A stretch of DNA of 64,000 nucleotides from NCBI GenBank assembly GCA_021496505.1, contig CP053031.1:1178001-1242000 (forward strand), given 5' to 3'. The position numbers and the translations under genes are program-made. Shown here in pieces: positions 14,797 through 23,444 of this stretch (its first letter is position 1; each line of letters begins with the position of its first letter). Below the pieces are notes generated by a model. It was not told the origin of the DNA and made no database searches. It saw only the letters and a list, made by a program, of their open reading frames with translations. This stretch comes from Thermoleophilia bacterium SCSIO 60948 (GTDB lineage Bacteria; Actinomycetota; Thermoleophilia; Solirubrobacterales; 70-9).

Positions 14797-15627
14797 ATGA
14801 AGTCGCGCCTCGTTCTCCTCGCCGGTCTCGTCCTGCTCCTGCTCCTGCTTCCTGCGAGCGCCGCATCTGCGCGCCCGGTGTCGAGCAAGACGCAATCGAT
14901 CCCCGGGGTCCAGGGCGCGCAGGTCGAGATCGCGGTCAAGTGCCCGCGCGGCCGGAACTTCGTCTCGGGTGGGTTCGCGGCGTCCTCGCGGGCCGCTCTC
15001 GACGGCCTGAGCATCGTCGAGGGGTCCTGGGACGGCCGTCGCACGTGGACCGTGACGGCGCTGCGCTCGACCAACAGCACCGTCGCTCGCACGGCGACGG
15101 CGCTCGCCCGGTGTGGGAAGACGACCCCGAAGCTGACGATCAGGCGGGCACGCAAGGCCCCGTCGGGCGCCGAGCCCGACGGAACGATGCGGGTCCAGGC
15201 GAGCTGTGGCAAGGGCAGGAGCGCCATCTCGGGCGGGTTCGTCCAGCCGACCCTCGACACGAGCTTCGCCGGCGGTGGAGCCGTGGTCGAGAATCGCCGG
15301 ATCGGCAGCGCCGACTGGGCGGTGTCGACGTCGCCCTTCATCTCGGCCGGATCGCTGCGCGCCGAGGCCTACTGCGGCAAGGACCGTGGCACGTTCTCGG
15401 ACAGCCACACGGAGTCGCTGGGTGGCTACGGCACGACCACGACCGCCACCACCGACGCCTGTCGAAACGAGGCCCACGCCGGCGGCTGGCGGATCGAGAG
15501 CGAGCCGGACGGTTTCCTGCCGCTGATCCACGCGAGCGAGCCGTCCGGCAAGACCTGGTCGGTCTCGATCTCCGACCTGCAGGGCGGATTCACCGGCGCG
15601 CTGACGGGCTACGCCTACTGCCCCTGA
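14797..15627 (+). CDS. Secreted protein of unknown function with repeated Cys-containing units
   Basis: A 276-residue exported protein with a textbook signal peptide (MKSRLVLLAGLVLLLLLLPA, cut near SASA). The mature part has two or three similar units of the form C..GR..ISGGF (VKCPRGRNFVSGGFAAS, SCGKGRSAISGGFVQP) and a less clear third. Six or more Cys suggest disulfides. I do not recognise the family. Its 3' end overlaps the convergent GluQ-RS gene by 13 bp. Confidence 0.75.
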   Translation: MKSRLVLLAGLVLLLLLLPASAASARPVSSKTQSIPGVQGAQVEIAVKCPRGRNFVSGGFAASSRAALDGLSIVEGSWDGRRTWTVTALRSTNSTVARTATALARCGKTTPKLTIRRARKAPSGAEPDGTMRVQASCGKGRSAISGGFVQPTLDTSFAGGGAVVENRRIGSADWAVSTSPFISAGSLRAEAYCGKDRGTFSDSHTESLGGYGTTTTATTDACRNEAHAGGWRIESEPDGFLPLIHASEPSGKTWSVSISDLQGGFTGALTGYAYCP

Positions 15628-16544
15628 GCCGCCGGGTCGCCGCCCTGCGCGAGCGGCGCGGCCTCGACGCGCAGCAACGCGGGCGTGAAGCGCGCGAGAA
15701 GTCCCGCGCTCGGGTCGTCGCCGGGGTCGGCCTCGAGTCCGGCGACCAGCCCGCGCGTGACCTCGGCCGGCCCCACCCCCTGTTGAGCGAGGTCGGCGAG
15801 CGCCACCGCGCCGTGGCGCTTGGCTAGCCGCTCGCCGTCACCGCCGAGGACGAGCGGTACGTGGGCCCAGCGCTCCGGCATGGCGATCCCAAGCGCCCGG
15901 GCGAGCCAGATCTGACGCGACACCGAACCCAGCAGGTCGGCGCCGCGGACCACCTCGGTGACGCCGAGCTCGGCGTCGTCGACCGTCGTCGCGAGGTTGT
16001 AGGCAGGGACGCCGTCGTTTCTCCTGACCACGAAGTCGTCGACGATCCCGGCGCTCGTTCCGGCCACCTCGTCGCGAAACGAGATCCGCTCGGCGCCGGC
16101 ACGGACACGGAGGGCGGCCGGGCGCCCACTCGCGCGGCGCTCGGCGCGCTCGCGCTCGGTCAGCTCGCGACACGTCCCCGGGTAGGCCCCATCGGGAAGC
16201 TCGCCGTGCGGAGCCGACGCGGCCTCGCGGATCTCGGCCCGCGTGCAGAAGCACTCGTAGGTCGCACCGCGCTCGGCGAGGACGTCGATCGCCGCGGCGT
16301 AGCGGTCGAAACGGTCGCTCTGGTGCACCGGATCACCGTCCCAATCGATCCCGATCGCGCGCAGGTCGGCGAGCTGCTCCGTGACCCAGTGGGGTCGCGA
16401 GCGCTGCGGGTCGAGGTCGTCCACCCGCAGCAGGAAGCGCCCGCCCGCGTGTCTCGCCGAAGCCCATGCGAGCAGCGCCGTTCGCAGGTTGCCGAGGTGC
16501 AGCGAACCGGTCGGGCTCGGCGCGTAGCGGCCGGTCGGTGGCAT
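15615..16544 (-). CDS. gluQ: Glutamyl-Q tRNA(Asp) synthetase
   Basis: A 309-residue class I synthetase lacking the anticodon-binding domain of GltX. The first signature is YAPSPTGSLHLGNLRTALLA (HLGN as the HIGH box), and the second is RLAKRHGA in place of KMSKR. A zinc site is suggested by ECFCTRAE and YPGTC. The length matches GluQ-RS (about 290-310). Known role: glutamylation of queuosine in tRNA-Asp. The start is placed at MPPTGRYAP, where homology begins. It is divergent from the deacetylase-family gene 37 bp away. Confidence 0.9.
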   Translation of the reverse strand: MPPTGRYAPSPTGSLHLGNLRTALLAWASARHAGGRFLLRVDDLDPQRSRPHWVTEQLADLRAIGIDWDGDPVHQSDRFDRYAAAIDVLAERGATYECFCTRAEIREAASAPHGELPDGAYPGTCRELTERERAERRASGRPAALRVRAGAERISFRDEVAGTSAGIVDDFVVRRNDGVPAYNLATTVDDAELGVTEVVRGADLLGSVSRQIWLARALGIAMPERWAHVPLVLGGDGERLAKRHGAVALADLAQQGVGPAEVTRGLVAGLEADPGDDPSAGLLARFTPALLRVEAAPLAQGGDPAAQGQ

Positions 16545-16581
16545 CCCGGCGAACACTAGGCGCCGCGCGTATCTTGGAGAC

Positions 16582-17703
16582 ATGCCCGAGGCCGGCACGA
16601 TCGACGTCCACTGGCACCCGGCCTGCCTGCGCCACGAGACCGGCGAGGGCGTCTTCGAGGCGCCCGCGAGCGATCTGATCGCGATCCCCGAGAAGCACCC
16701 GGAGAACGATGAGCGGATCGCGAACGTGAAGTCGATCCTCGAGCGCGGGCCGCTCGGCGATCGGGTGCGCTGGCGCGGCGGGCGCGAAGCGACGCTCGAC
16801 GAGCTGCTGCGCGTCCACACCGCCGAGCACGTCGAGCGCGTCTCGGCGCTTCGCGGGACCCGGACAATGATCGACTTCGGCGACGGGCAGACGCGCGGCG
16901 GGCCGCACTCGTGGCGGGCGGCCCTCGCCGCCGCGGGCACGGCGATCTCCGCGGCCGATGCGGTCCTCGCGGGGGACGAGCGACTCGCCTATTCACTGAC
17001 CCGCCCGCCGGGCCACCACGCGGCGCCGGGGCGGATCGACGGCTACTGCCTGTTCAACAACTCCGCGCTCGCGGCCCAGCGCGCGATCGACGCGGGCAGG
17101 CGTCGGGTCGCGATCGTCGACTGGGACGTCCACCACGGCAACGGCACCCAGGCCTGCTTCTACGAGCGCGCCGACGTACTGACCATCTCGATCCACCAGG
17201 ACCATCGCTCCTGGGGCCCCAGTCACCCCGAGGACGGGCTCGCCTCCGAGTTGGGGGCGGGGGAGGGGGAGGGCTACAACGTCAACGTCGCGCTGCCGTT
17301 CGGAGCCGGCGAGCGCGCCTATGGCGAGAGCTTCGAGCGCGTGGTCGCGCCGGCGCTCGACCGCTTCGACCCCGACTTCCTGATCGGCGCCTGCGGGCAG
17401 GACGCGAGCCAGTTCGACCCGAACGGCCGTCAGTGCCTGACGATGAACGGGTTCCGCGCGATCGGCGCCTCGATGGCCGCATTCGCCGCTCGTCACACGG
17501 ACGGGCGGTTGCTGCTCTGCCAGGAGGGCGGCTACGCGCGCACCTACGCCGCCTTCTGTCAGCTCGCGACGCTCGCGGGCGCGCTCGGCGTCGATCCGGG
17601 CCTCGCCGACCCCCTCGGCCCCCCGTACGGCGAGGCCGGGGCGCACGGCGAGGCGATCGAGGCCGCCGAGCGCGTCGTCGCGCGAATCGGCGCGTCGGTC
17701 TGA
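16582..17703 (+). CDS. Histone-deacetylase-family amidohydrolase
   Basis: A 373-residue zinc amidohydrolase of the arginase/deacetylase fold. RPPGHHA (141-147) carries the catalytic His pair and DWDVHHGNG (180-188) the zinc-binding Asp and His. GGYARTYAAF near residue 314 corresponds to the family's conserved glycine-rich loop with catalytic Tyr. Bacterial members deacetylate polyamines, acetoin-related compounds or protein lysines; the neighbouring amine-catabolism cluster makes a small acetylated amine attractive, but this is inference. It begins 37 bp from the divergent gluQ. Confidence 0.88.
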   Translation: MPEAGTIDVHWHPACLRHETGEGVFEAPASDLIAIPEKHPENDERIANVKSILERGPLGDRVRWRGGREATLDELLRVHTAEHVERVSALRGTRTMIDFGDGQTRGGPHSWRAALAAAGTAISAADAVLAGDERLAYSLTRPPGHHAAPGRIDGYCLFNNSALAAQRAIDAGRRRVAIVDWDVHHGNGTQACFYERADVLTISIHQDHRSWGPSHPEDGLASELGAGEGEGYNVNVALPFGAGERAYGESFERVVAPALDRFDPDFLIGACGQDASQFDPNGRQCLTMNGFRAIGASMAAFAARHTDGRLLLCQEGGYARTYAAFCQLATLAGALGVDPGLADPLGPPYGEAGAHGEAIEAAERVVARIGASV

Positions 17704-17720
17704 GCTCTGCTGGACGTCTC

Positions 17721-17733
17721 GGATACATTATCC
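17721..17733 (+). promoter_or_regulatory. Operator/promoter site A, GGATACATTATCC
   Basis: A 13-bp dyad (GGATA/TATCC arms) lies 3 bp before the ATG at 17737. The TACATT inside fits TANNNT, a -10 element, with the start codon 7 bp downstream, so the transcript is probably leaderless. The core TACATTAT is shared with sites near 20755, 23380 and 31150. Probable target of the GntR regulator at 20025-20687. Confidence 0.7.
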
Positions 17734-17736
17734 GCG

Positions 17737-18534
17737 ATGGCTGAGCTCAAGGGATTCTCCTCACCGCGCTCGCCGCTCGGCAGGGCGAACCTCGTCGGGC
17801 CGCCGCCGTGGCACTACGTCGGCGACCTGCTCGTCGTCGAGTACTGGGCCGATCCCGTCGCCGCGGCGGCGGTTCTGCCGGACGGGCTCGAACCGCACCC
17901 CGACGGGGGCCGGATGGCGGCGATGTTCATCGACTGGCAGTCGTGCGGCGCGACCGGGGAGGAGCTTCTCGACCCGTCGCGCTCGCAGTACAAGGAGTTC
18001 TTCGTCACGGTCAACTGCCTGCATGGCGAGACCGAGTACGCCTACTGCCCCTACATCTGGGTCGACCGCGACTTCGCACTCGCCCGCGGCTGGTTCCAGG
18101 GCTTCCCGAAGAAGCTCGGCTCGGTCTGGATCACACGCAGCTTCGGCCTCGACACCGCCGCCGATCCGGGTGTTCGCGAGGGCAGCGTCTTCGCCGGGAC
18201 CCTGGCGGCCTACGAGCGCCGCATGGCGACCGCGACCGTGACGCTCGAGGGCCGCAGCGAGTCGGGGCCGGCTCACACCGACCCGCCGATCGTCAACGCC
18301 CGTCACTTCCCCGACCTCCAGTCCGGCCACCACGACAGCCCGCTCGTCTCCGACCTGGTCAAGTCGGTCTCGTTCGACCGCGCCGTCTCGGAGGTCTGGG
18401 AGGGCTCGGCGACGCTCGAGCTCGGCGAGGCGCCCGGCGAGGAGCTCGCCGCGCTCGCGCCCGTCCGCGTCGGGCGCGGCTACCGGTTCACGCTCGGATA
18501 CTCGGTCAACGACCTCGAGCCGCTCACGACGTGA
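17737..18534 (+). CDS. Acetoacetate decarboxylase (ADC) family protein
   Basis: A 265-residue protein. GWFQGFPKKLGSVW places the Schiff-base lysine pair at about 125-126, matching the KK of acetoacetate decarboxylases, and EFFVTVNC with Glu near residue 87 fits the acidic partner. The ADC superfamily includes decarboxylases and Schiff-base aldolase-dehydratases, so the exact reaction cannot be read from sequence. It is the first gene of a two-gene operon: the GTG of the next gene overlaps its stop (GTGA). The operator 3 bp upstream links it to the GntR regulon. Confidence 0.83.
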   Translation: MAELKGFSSPRSPLGRANLVGPPPWHYVGDLLVVEYWADPVAAAAVLPDGLEPHPDGGRMAAMFIDWQSCGATGEELLDPSRSQYKEFFVTVNCLHGETEYAYCPYIWVDRDFALARGWFQGFPKKLGSVWITRSFGLDTAADPGVREGSVFAGTLAAYERRMATATVTLEGRSESGPAHTDPPIVNARHFPDLQSGHHDSPLVSDLVKSVSFDRAVSEVWEGSATLELGEAPGEELAALAPVRVGRGYRFTLGYSVNDLEPLTT

Positions 18535-19985
18535 GCGCGGTCGCGAACGTCGCCGGCGTCGATGTCTCGACCGACCATTGGATCGGCGGCCGGCGCGTCA
18601 CCTCGGCCGAGCGTTTCGAGGATCGCAGCCCGATCGACGAGTCGCTGCTCGCCGAGGTCGCGCGGGGTGGGGCCCAGGAGGCGCACGCCGCGCTCGAGGC
18701 CGCGAATGATGCCTTCCCGGCCTGGGCCGAGCTCGGCGCCGAGGGCAGACGTGAGCACCTCGACGCGCTCGCTGACCTGATCGACGCAAACGTCGACCGG
18801 CTCGCCGCCGTCGAGTGCGCGGACATGGCGATGCTGCTCGACTCGCTTCGCAAGCGGGTCATCTCGCGTGGCGCGCGGAACTTCCGTGCCTACGGCGAGC
18901 TCGCGGCCAGGCACGAGGAGCGCGTCTGGGAGTCGAACGGAACGCTCAACCGGGTCGTCCGCATGCCGGCGGGTCCCGCGGTCGTCATCACGCCGTGGAA
19001 CGCGCCGTTCATGCTCGCCACCTGGAAGGTCGCGCCGGCGCTCGCCGCCGGCTGCACCGTCGTCCTCAAGCCGGCCGAGTGGTCGCCGCTGTCGGCGTCG
19101 CTGCTCGCCGACCTGACCGCCGAGGCCGGGTTCCCGCCGGGGGTCTTCAACGTCGTCCAGGGGATCGGCGAGGAGGCGGGCGCCGCGCTCAGCTTCGATC
19201 CGCTCGCCCGGCGGATCTCGATCACCGGATCGCCCGCCGCGGCGCGCCACGTGGCGGGCGCGGCGGCCGCCAACCTCGTGCCTTTCACCGGCGAGCTCGG
19301 CGGCAAGGGACCGTTGATCGTCTTCGCCGACGCCGATCTCGACGAGGCTGCCGAGCGCGCCGCGAAGATGTATGACGACTCGGGTCAGGTCTGCCTGGCG
19401 GGCACGCGGCTGCTGGTCGAGAGCTCGGTCGCAGCCGATTTTCGTGGCCGCTTCGAGGCCGTCGTCTCGCGCCACGTCCTCGGCGACCCGCGCGATCCGG
19501 CCACGACGATCTCGCCGCTGATCCATCCGGATCACCTCGCCCGCGTCGAGGGGTTCGTCGAACGCGCCCGCGAGGCCGGCGATCGGGTCGTCTTCGGCGG
19601 CCGCCGCGCCGAGTCCGGCCTCTTCTACGAGCCGACCCTGATCGAACCCGCGTCGAACGGCTCCGAGATCGTCCAGTCCGAGGTCTTCGGGCCGGTTCTC
19701 ACCTGGCAGGAGTTCGCCGACGAGGGCGAGGCGATCGAGCTCGCCAACTCGACCGCCTACGGCCTGTCGGCGATCGTGATGACCTCGTCGGCCGAGCGCG
19801 CCGAGCGCGTCGGGCGGGCGGTCCGCGCCGGCACGGTCTGGGTCAACGCATTCCTCGTCCGCGACCTGACGGCGCCGTTCGGCGGCTTCGGGATCAGCGG
19901 CATCGGTCGCGAGGGCGGCGACTTCGCGCTCGACTTCTACTCGGACCTCAAGACGCTCCAGATCCGGGTCGACTCGACCCGCTGA
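18531..19985 (+). CDS. NAD(P)-dependent aldehyde dehydrogenase (HpaE/PuuC-like)
   Basis: A 484-residue enzyme starting at a GTG that overlaps the upstream stop. Landmarks in order: VITPWNAPF, LKPAEWSPL, FTGELGGKGP with the catalytic base Glu near 255, DSGQVCLAGTR with the nucleophile Cys near 288, and EVFGPVL. Both 5-carboxymethyl-2-hydroxymuconate semialdehyde dehydrogenases and gamma-glutamyl-aminoaldehyde dehydrogenases belong to this broad family; the regulon contains partners for either reading. Position, not sequence, suggests its job in the amine/aromatic pathway. Confidence 0.88.
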   Translation: MSAVANVAGVDVSTDHWIGGRRVTSAERFEDRSPIDESLLAEVARGGAQEAHAALEAANDAFPAWAELGAEGRREHLDALADLIDANVDRLAAVECADMAMLLDSLRKRVISRGARNFRAYGELAARHEERVWESNGTLNRVVRMPAGPAVVITPWNAPFMLATWKVAPALAAGCTVVLKPAEWSPLSASLLADLTAEAGFPPGVFNVVQGIGEEAGAALSFDPLARRISITGSPAAARHVAGAAAANLVPFTGELGGKGPLIVFADADLDEAAERAAKMYDDSGQVCLAGTRLLVESSVAADFRGRFEAVVSRHVLGDPRDPATTISPLIHPDHLARVEGFVERAREAGDRVVFGGRRAESGLFYEPTLIEPASNGSEIVQSEVFGPVLTWQEFADEGEAIELANSTAYGLSAIVMTSSAERAERVGRAVRAGTVWVNAFLVRDLTAPFGGFGISGIGREGGDFALDFYSDLKTLQIRVDSTR

Positions 19986-20024
19986 CCGAGCCGCAGCCCC
20001 GAGCCGCAACCCGACGGCGGCGGA

Positions 20025-20687
20025 TCAGTCGCCGGCAGCCTCGAACAGCAGCGCCATCGAGCGCTCGAGGTGGCCGCGTGTCAGCTCCTCGGCGAGCTCA
20101 CCGTCGCCGGCCTCGATCGCTTCGGCGATCGACAGGTGGGCGCCGTGGTCGGCTTGGAGGCCGTCGGGGTCGACCTGCTCCTCATACAGCGTCGCCCCGA
20201 TGCGCCCGATCCAGACCTGCTCCATGAAGCCGACGACCTGCGCGTTCTCGGTCGCTTGGACGAGCGCGAGGTGGAAGTCGCGGTTGGCCTTGAAGTGGCG
20301 CTCGGGCGAGGTGCCTGCGCGCTCTTCGTCGCGGATCGCCTGGCGCATCCGCTTGAGCGGTTCGGAGGGGCGGCGACGGGCGGCGAGTCGTGCGGCTCCC
20401 GGCTCGACGACGAGCCGCGCCTCGTAGGAGCCGCGGATCTGATCGCGGTTCGCGGTGGCGACCCGGGCACCGCGGTTCGCGAACAGATCCACGAGGCCCT
20501 CGGCGGCGAGCTTTCGCAGCGCCTCGCGCACCGGCGTGCGAGAGATTCCGAACTCGGCGGCGAGGTCCTCCTGGTGCAGACGCGAGCCGCGCTCGATCTC
20601 GCCATCGGCGATCCGCTCGCGAAGGACGGAGTAGACCTGGTCGGCGACGCTCTGCACCTCGAGCGTCTGCGGCGGCTGGGCGGGCAT
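20025..20687 (-). CDS. GntR-family transcriptional regulator (FCD/FadR type)
   Basis: A 220-residue regulator. The N-terminal winged helix reads GSRLHQEDLAAEFGISRTPV and REALRKLAAEGLV. The C-terminal FCD all-helical domain has RHFKANRDFHLALVQA and a late HGAHLSIAEAIEAGD, the positions of the usual metal-binding His and Asp residues. It is divergent from the PuuD-like operon and its own promoter lies beside two sites of the shared operator. Such proteins are usually repressors released by a pathway acid. Confidence 0.9.
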   Translation of the reverse strand: MPAQPPQTLEVQSVADQVYSVLRERIADGEIERGSRLHQEDLAAEFGISRTPVREALRKLAAEGLVDLFANRGARVATANRDQIRGSYEARLVVEPGAARLAARRRPSEPLKRMRQAIRDEERAGTSPERHFKANRDFHLALVQATENAQVVGFMEQVWIGRIGATLYEEQVDPDGLQADHGAHLSIAEAIEAGDGELAEELTRGHLERSMALLFEAAGD

Positions 20688-20711
20688 CGCCAGGCGAGGC
20701 TACCGGACCAT

Positions 20712-20763
20712 GTACTTCGTATCCATTCGACACACCGACGACGACGGATCGGATACATTATTC
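20712..20763. promoter_or_regulatory. Divergent promoter region with two operator sites
   Basis: GGATACATTATTC (20751-20763) overlaps the -10 of the rightward operon: TACATT is followed after 8 bp by the GTG start at 20768, again a leaderless arrangement. GTACTTCGTATCC (20712-20724) is, on the other strand, GGATACGAAGTAC and shares the GGATAC half. Together they would allow the GntR protein to control both the operon at 20768 and itself. Confidence 0.62.
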
Positions 20764-20767
20764 AACA

Positions 20768-21532
20768 GTGGAGGAGCGCGACGAGGCTGGCGCGGACCGG
20801 GCGCGGACTCCGCGCATCGCGATGTTGGCCGACCGCCGCGAGGCGAGCTTCGGCGCTTGGCGCGACGTCTCCCTCGGCTTCGTCTGGACCCACTACGTCG
20901 AGGCCGTGGCAAGGGCCGGCGGCGCGCCGGTCGTCGTCCCGGCGACGGATCTCTACGCCTCCCGGCCCGAGCTCGCGCTCGAGGCGGTGGACGGCCTACT
21001 GCTGACCGGTGGTCGCGACATCGACCCCGAGCTGTTCGGCGGCGAGCATCATCCCGAGGCCGAAGCCGGTGACCTCGGTCGCGACCGGATCGAGGCGGCG
21101 ATCGCCCGATCTGCGCTCGACCGCGGCCTCCCGGTGCTCGGCGTCTGCCGGGGGATGCAGCTGCTGAACGTGATCCGGGGCGGAGGCCTGGAGCCACACC
21201 TGAGCGATCCGGATGGGATCCACCGCGGCGAGGTCGGCAGCTTCGTCGCCCACGACGTCGACGTCGAGCCTGATTCCCTCGCGGCCGACGCGCTCGGGTC
21301 CGGCCGCGTCGTCGTCCGCTCGCACCACCACCAGGGCGTGGGAGAGCTGGGCTCCGGGCTCGTCGCCAGCGCGCGGGCGCCCGACGGCGTCGTCGAGGCG
21401 CTCGAGGACCCCGAGGCTCCGTGGTGCCTGGCCGTACTCTGGCACCCGGAGGAGGATCTGGAGACCGGTGGGCTCAGCCTCTATCGGTCGTTCGTCGAGG
21501 CCGCGAGATCGCGGACGGAGGTGGAGGGGTGA
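20768..21532 (+). CDS. Class I glutamine amidotransferase-type gamma-glutamyl hydrolase (PuuD-like, peptidase C26)
   Basis: A 254-residue enzyme of the Cys-His-Glu triad class. LPVLGVCRGMQLLNVI holds the nucleophile at Cys 127 and LWHPEED the His and Glu. LLLTGGRDIDPELFG is typical of gamma-glutamyl-GABA hydrolases. Known family reaction: release of glutamate from gamma-glutamyl-amino acids formed during polyamine catabolism. GTG 20768 is the start because it falls exactly where transcription should begin downstream of the operator. Three genes here overlap by GTGA, so they form one operon. Confidence 0.87.
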   Translation: MEERDEAGADRARTPRIAMLADRREASFGAWRDVSLGFVWTHYVEAVARAGGAPVVVPATDLYASRPELALEAVDGLLLTGGRDIDPELFGGEHHPEAEAGDLGRDRIEAAIARSALDRGLPVLGVCRGMQLLNVIRGGGLEPHLSDPDGIHRGEVGSFVAHDVDVEPDSLAADALGSGRVVVRSHHHQGVGELGSGLVASARAPDGVVEALEDPEAPWCLAVLWHPEEDLETGGLSLYRSFVEAARSRTEVEG

Positions 21533-22398
21533 AGCGAGCGCGGGTCATGCACGAGGGCGAGGTCGTCGACTGCGTCCTCGAGGGAGACGAGCTGGTGGGC
21601 GCGTCCGGCGAGCGGATCGATCCGGCCGGCGCCGACTGGCGGGCGCCGGTCGAGCCATCGAAGATCGCGGCGACCCACCTGAGCTACCGCTCGCGTTGCG
21701 AGGAGTACGCGATGGCCCGGCCGCCCGCCGAGCCGTCCTACTTCCTCAAGCCGCCGAGCTCGATCTCGTGGCACGGCGCCGAGGTCACGCGCCCGGCCGG
21801 CTGCCACTACCTCAACTACGAGGGCGAGATCGCGATCGTCATCGGCCGCCGCTGCCGCGGCGTCTCGGTCGCCGACGCACTCGACTACGTGGGCGGCTAC
21901 ACGGTCGCCAACGACTGGGGCGTCCACGACTTCCGACACGCCGATCGCGGCTCGATGCTGCGGGTCAAGGGGCAGGACGGCTTCTGCCCTCTCGGGCCCT
22001 ACGTGGTCGACGCGGCCGACGTCGACCCCGACGCGATGACGGTGCGGACGTTCGTCAACGGCGAGCTCGCCCAACAGGGCGACACGGGCTCCGACCTCCT
22101 GTTCTCGTTCGCCTACCAGGTCGCGGACCTGGCTCGGCTGATGACGCTCGAGCCCGGCGACGTGATCCTCAGCGGGACCCCCGCGCACTCGAGGCCCGTC
22201 GAGCCGGGCGACGTCGTCGAGGTCGAGGTTGACGCGATCGGCCGGCTGTCGAACACGGTCGTGGGCTCCGACGAGGTCCTCGAGGTCGTCGGTGACCAAC
22301 CGGAGGTCAGCGCCGCGACGCTCCACGTCGCGCTGACGATGCCCGAGGACGAGGCCGAGCGACGCGCCGCCGCGGGCGAGCGACCGGTGGCGCGGTGA
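21529..22398 (+). CDS. Fumarylacetoacetate-hydrolase family protein (HpaG-like)
   Basis: A 289-residue enzyme. The FAH metal site is seen in HYLNYEGEIAIVIG (paired Glu), TVANDWGVHDF with Asp, and GSMLRVKGQDGFCPLGP; the C-terminal GDVILSGTP is the family signature. HpaG-type enzymes decarboxylate or isomerise the ring-cleavage product of homoprotocatechuate after the semialdehyde dehydrogenase step, and a ring-cleaving dioxygenase follows in the same operon. Starts at GTG overlapping the upstream stop. Confidence 0.87.
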   Translation: MKRARVMHEGEVVDCVLEGDELVGASGERIDPAGADWRAPVEPSKIAATHLSYRSRCEEYAMARPPAEPSYFLKPPSSISWHGAEVTRPAGCHYLNYEGEIAIVIGRRCRGVSVADALDYVGGYTVANDWGVHDFRHADRGSMLRVKGQDGFCPLGPYVVDAADVDPDAMTVRTFVNGELAQQGDTGSDLLFSFAYQVADLARLMTLEPGDVILSGTPAHSRPVEPGDVVEVEVDAIGRLSNTVVGSDEVLEVVGDQPEVSAATLHVALTMPEDEAERRAAAGERPVAR

Positions 22399-23330
22399 TC
22401 CAGAGGCTCCACCACGCGCGTCTCCGGGTCGCCGACGTCGCCGAGGCGAAGGCGCGCTGGTCGTTGCTATACGGGCTGAGCGACGCGGGAGAGGGCCTGC
22501 TGCGCTGCGGCTACGAGGACTTCTGTCTCGAGCTCGTGCCGGCGGCGGGTGAGCCCCCTGGGGTCGAGTACGTCGCCTACGAGTTGCGCTCGGGCGTCTC
22601 GCTCGTCGATGCCGCCGAGCAGGTGGCCGAGGCGAGCGGCGAGCGGCCTCGCGACGTCGAGGTTCCGGTCCGGGGTCGCGCACTGGCGACCACCGACCCC
22701 GACGGCAACGGGATCGTCCTGCTCGAGCGCGTCCTGCCCGAGGACCGCACCCCGCCGGTCTCGCGTTTCACCGACACGCTTCCGGGCTTCAGACCGCGCC
22801 GCCTCCAGCACGTCAACTACCTGACCGCGGACGTCCCGCGGATGGCCGACTTCTACGAGCGCGCCCTCGGACTCGGGATCTCCGACTGGGTCGGCGACGG
22901 AGCGGTCTGGATGCACTGCGATCGCGACCACCACGTCGCGGCGTTCCTCGACAAGGGCTACGCCCACATCCACCACATCGCCTTCGAGCTCGTCGACTGG
23001 GGCGAGATGCGGGTCTTCTGCGACCATCTCGGCCAGCACCGTCGGCCGATCACGTGGGGGCCTGGCCGCCACACGATGGCCCAGAACCTGTTCGCCTACT
23101 GCCGGATGGTCGAGGAGGACCTGTTCGTCGAGCTGTTCTGCGATATGGAGCAGCTCGAGCCCGACCACGAGCCGCGGGTCTTCGCCGACGACCCGCACGG
23201 CGCGAACGCGTGGGGCTCGCTGCCTCCGCGCACGTACTTCCGCTTCGACGCGGCCGCGATCGAGGCCGAGCGCGAGCAGCGCGAGATGCTGCAGGGGCTG
23301 CCCGAGCTCGGCCCCGACCCCGGGCTCTAG
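22395..23330 (+). CDS. Type I extradiol (VOC) dioxygenase
   Basis: A 311-residue two-module vicinal-oxygen-chelate protein. The C-terminal module carries the metal triad: His 139 (LQHVNYLTADVPR), a His in HIHHIAFEL (193 or 194) and Glu 246 (LFVELFCD), in the order of Fe(II)/Mn(II) catechol 2,3-dioxygenases. The N-terminal module is degenerate, as usual. Predicted to cleave a catechol meta to its hydroxyls; the aldehyde dehydrogenase and FAA hydrolase would process the product. GTG start overlaps the previous stop. Confidence 0.85.
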   Translation: MIQRLHHARLRVADVAEAKARWSLLYGLSDAGEGLLRCGYEDFCLELVPAAGEPPGVEYVAYELRSGVSLVDAAEQVAEASGERPRDVEVPVRGRALATTDPDGNGIVLLERVLPEDRTPPVSRFTDTLPGFRPRRLQHVNYLTADVPRMADFYERALGLGISDWVGDGAVWMHCDRDHHVAAFLDKGYAHIHHIAFELVDWGEMRVFCDHLGQHRRPITWGPGRHTMAQNLFAYCRMVEEDLFVELFCDMEQLEPDHEPRVFADDPHGANAWGSLPPRTYFRFDAAAIEAEREQREMLQGLPELGPDPGL

Positions 23331-23374
23331 CGCCCGGCCGCGCGAGCAGCGGCGGATGGCTTGCCTTCCGTCGC

Positions 23375-23389
23375 GTACATAATGTATAC
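23375..23389. promoter_or_regulatory. Operator site upstream of the APC permease gene, GTACATAATGTATAC
   Basis: A near-perfect dyad centred at 23381 (GTACAT / ATGTAT). Its reverse strand reads GTATACATTATGTAC and contains the shared TACATTAT core of the cluster. It lies 56 bp before the permease ATG; TAATGT within it could serve as -10. GTATAC is a common core of FCD-type GntR operators. Confidence 0.6.
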
Positions 23390-23444
23390 ATCCGGCAGAA
23401 GCCGCCCTAGGAGGGGGGTGGCTCCGAGTCAGGGAGAGAGCGGG

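Noticed and set aside
18531-23330. A complete homoprotocatechuate (hpa) pathway
   Set aside because: HpaE-, HpaG- and dioxygenase-like genes exist, but no hydratase (HpaH) or aldolase (HpaI) is present, and the ligase/hydrolase pair points to gamma-glutamyl chemistry.
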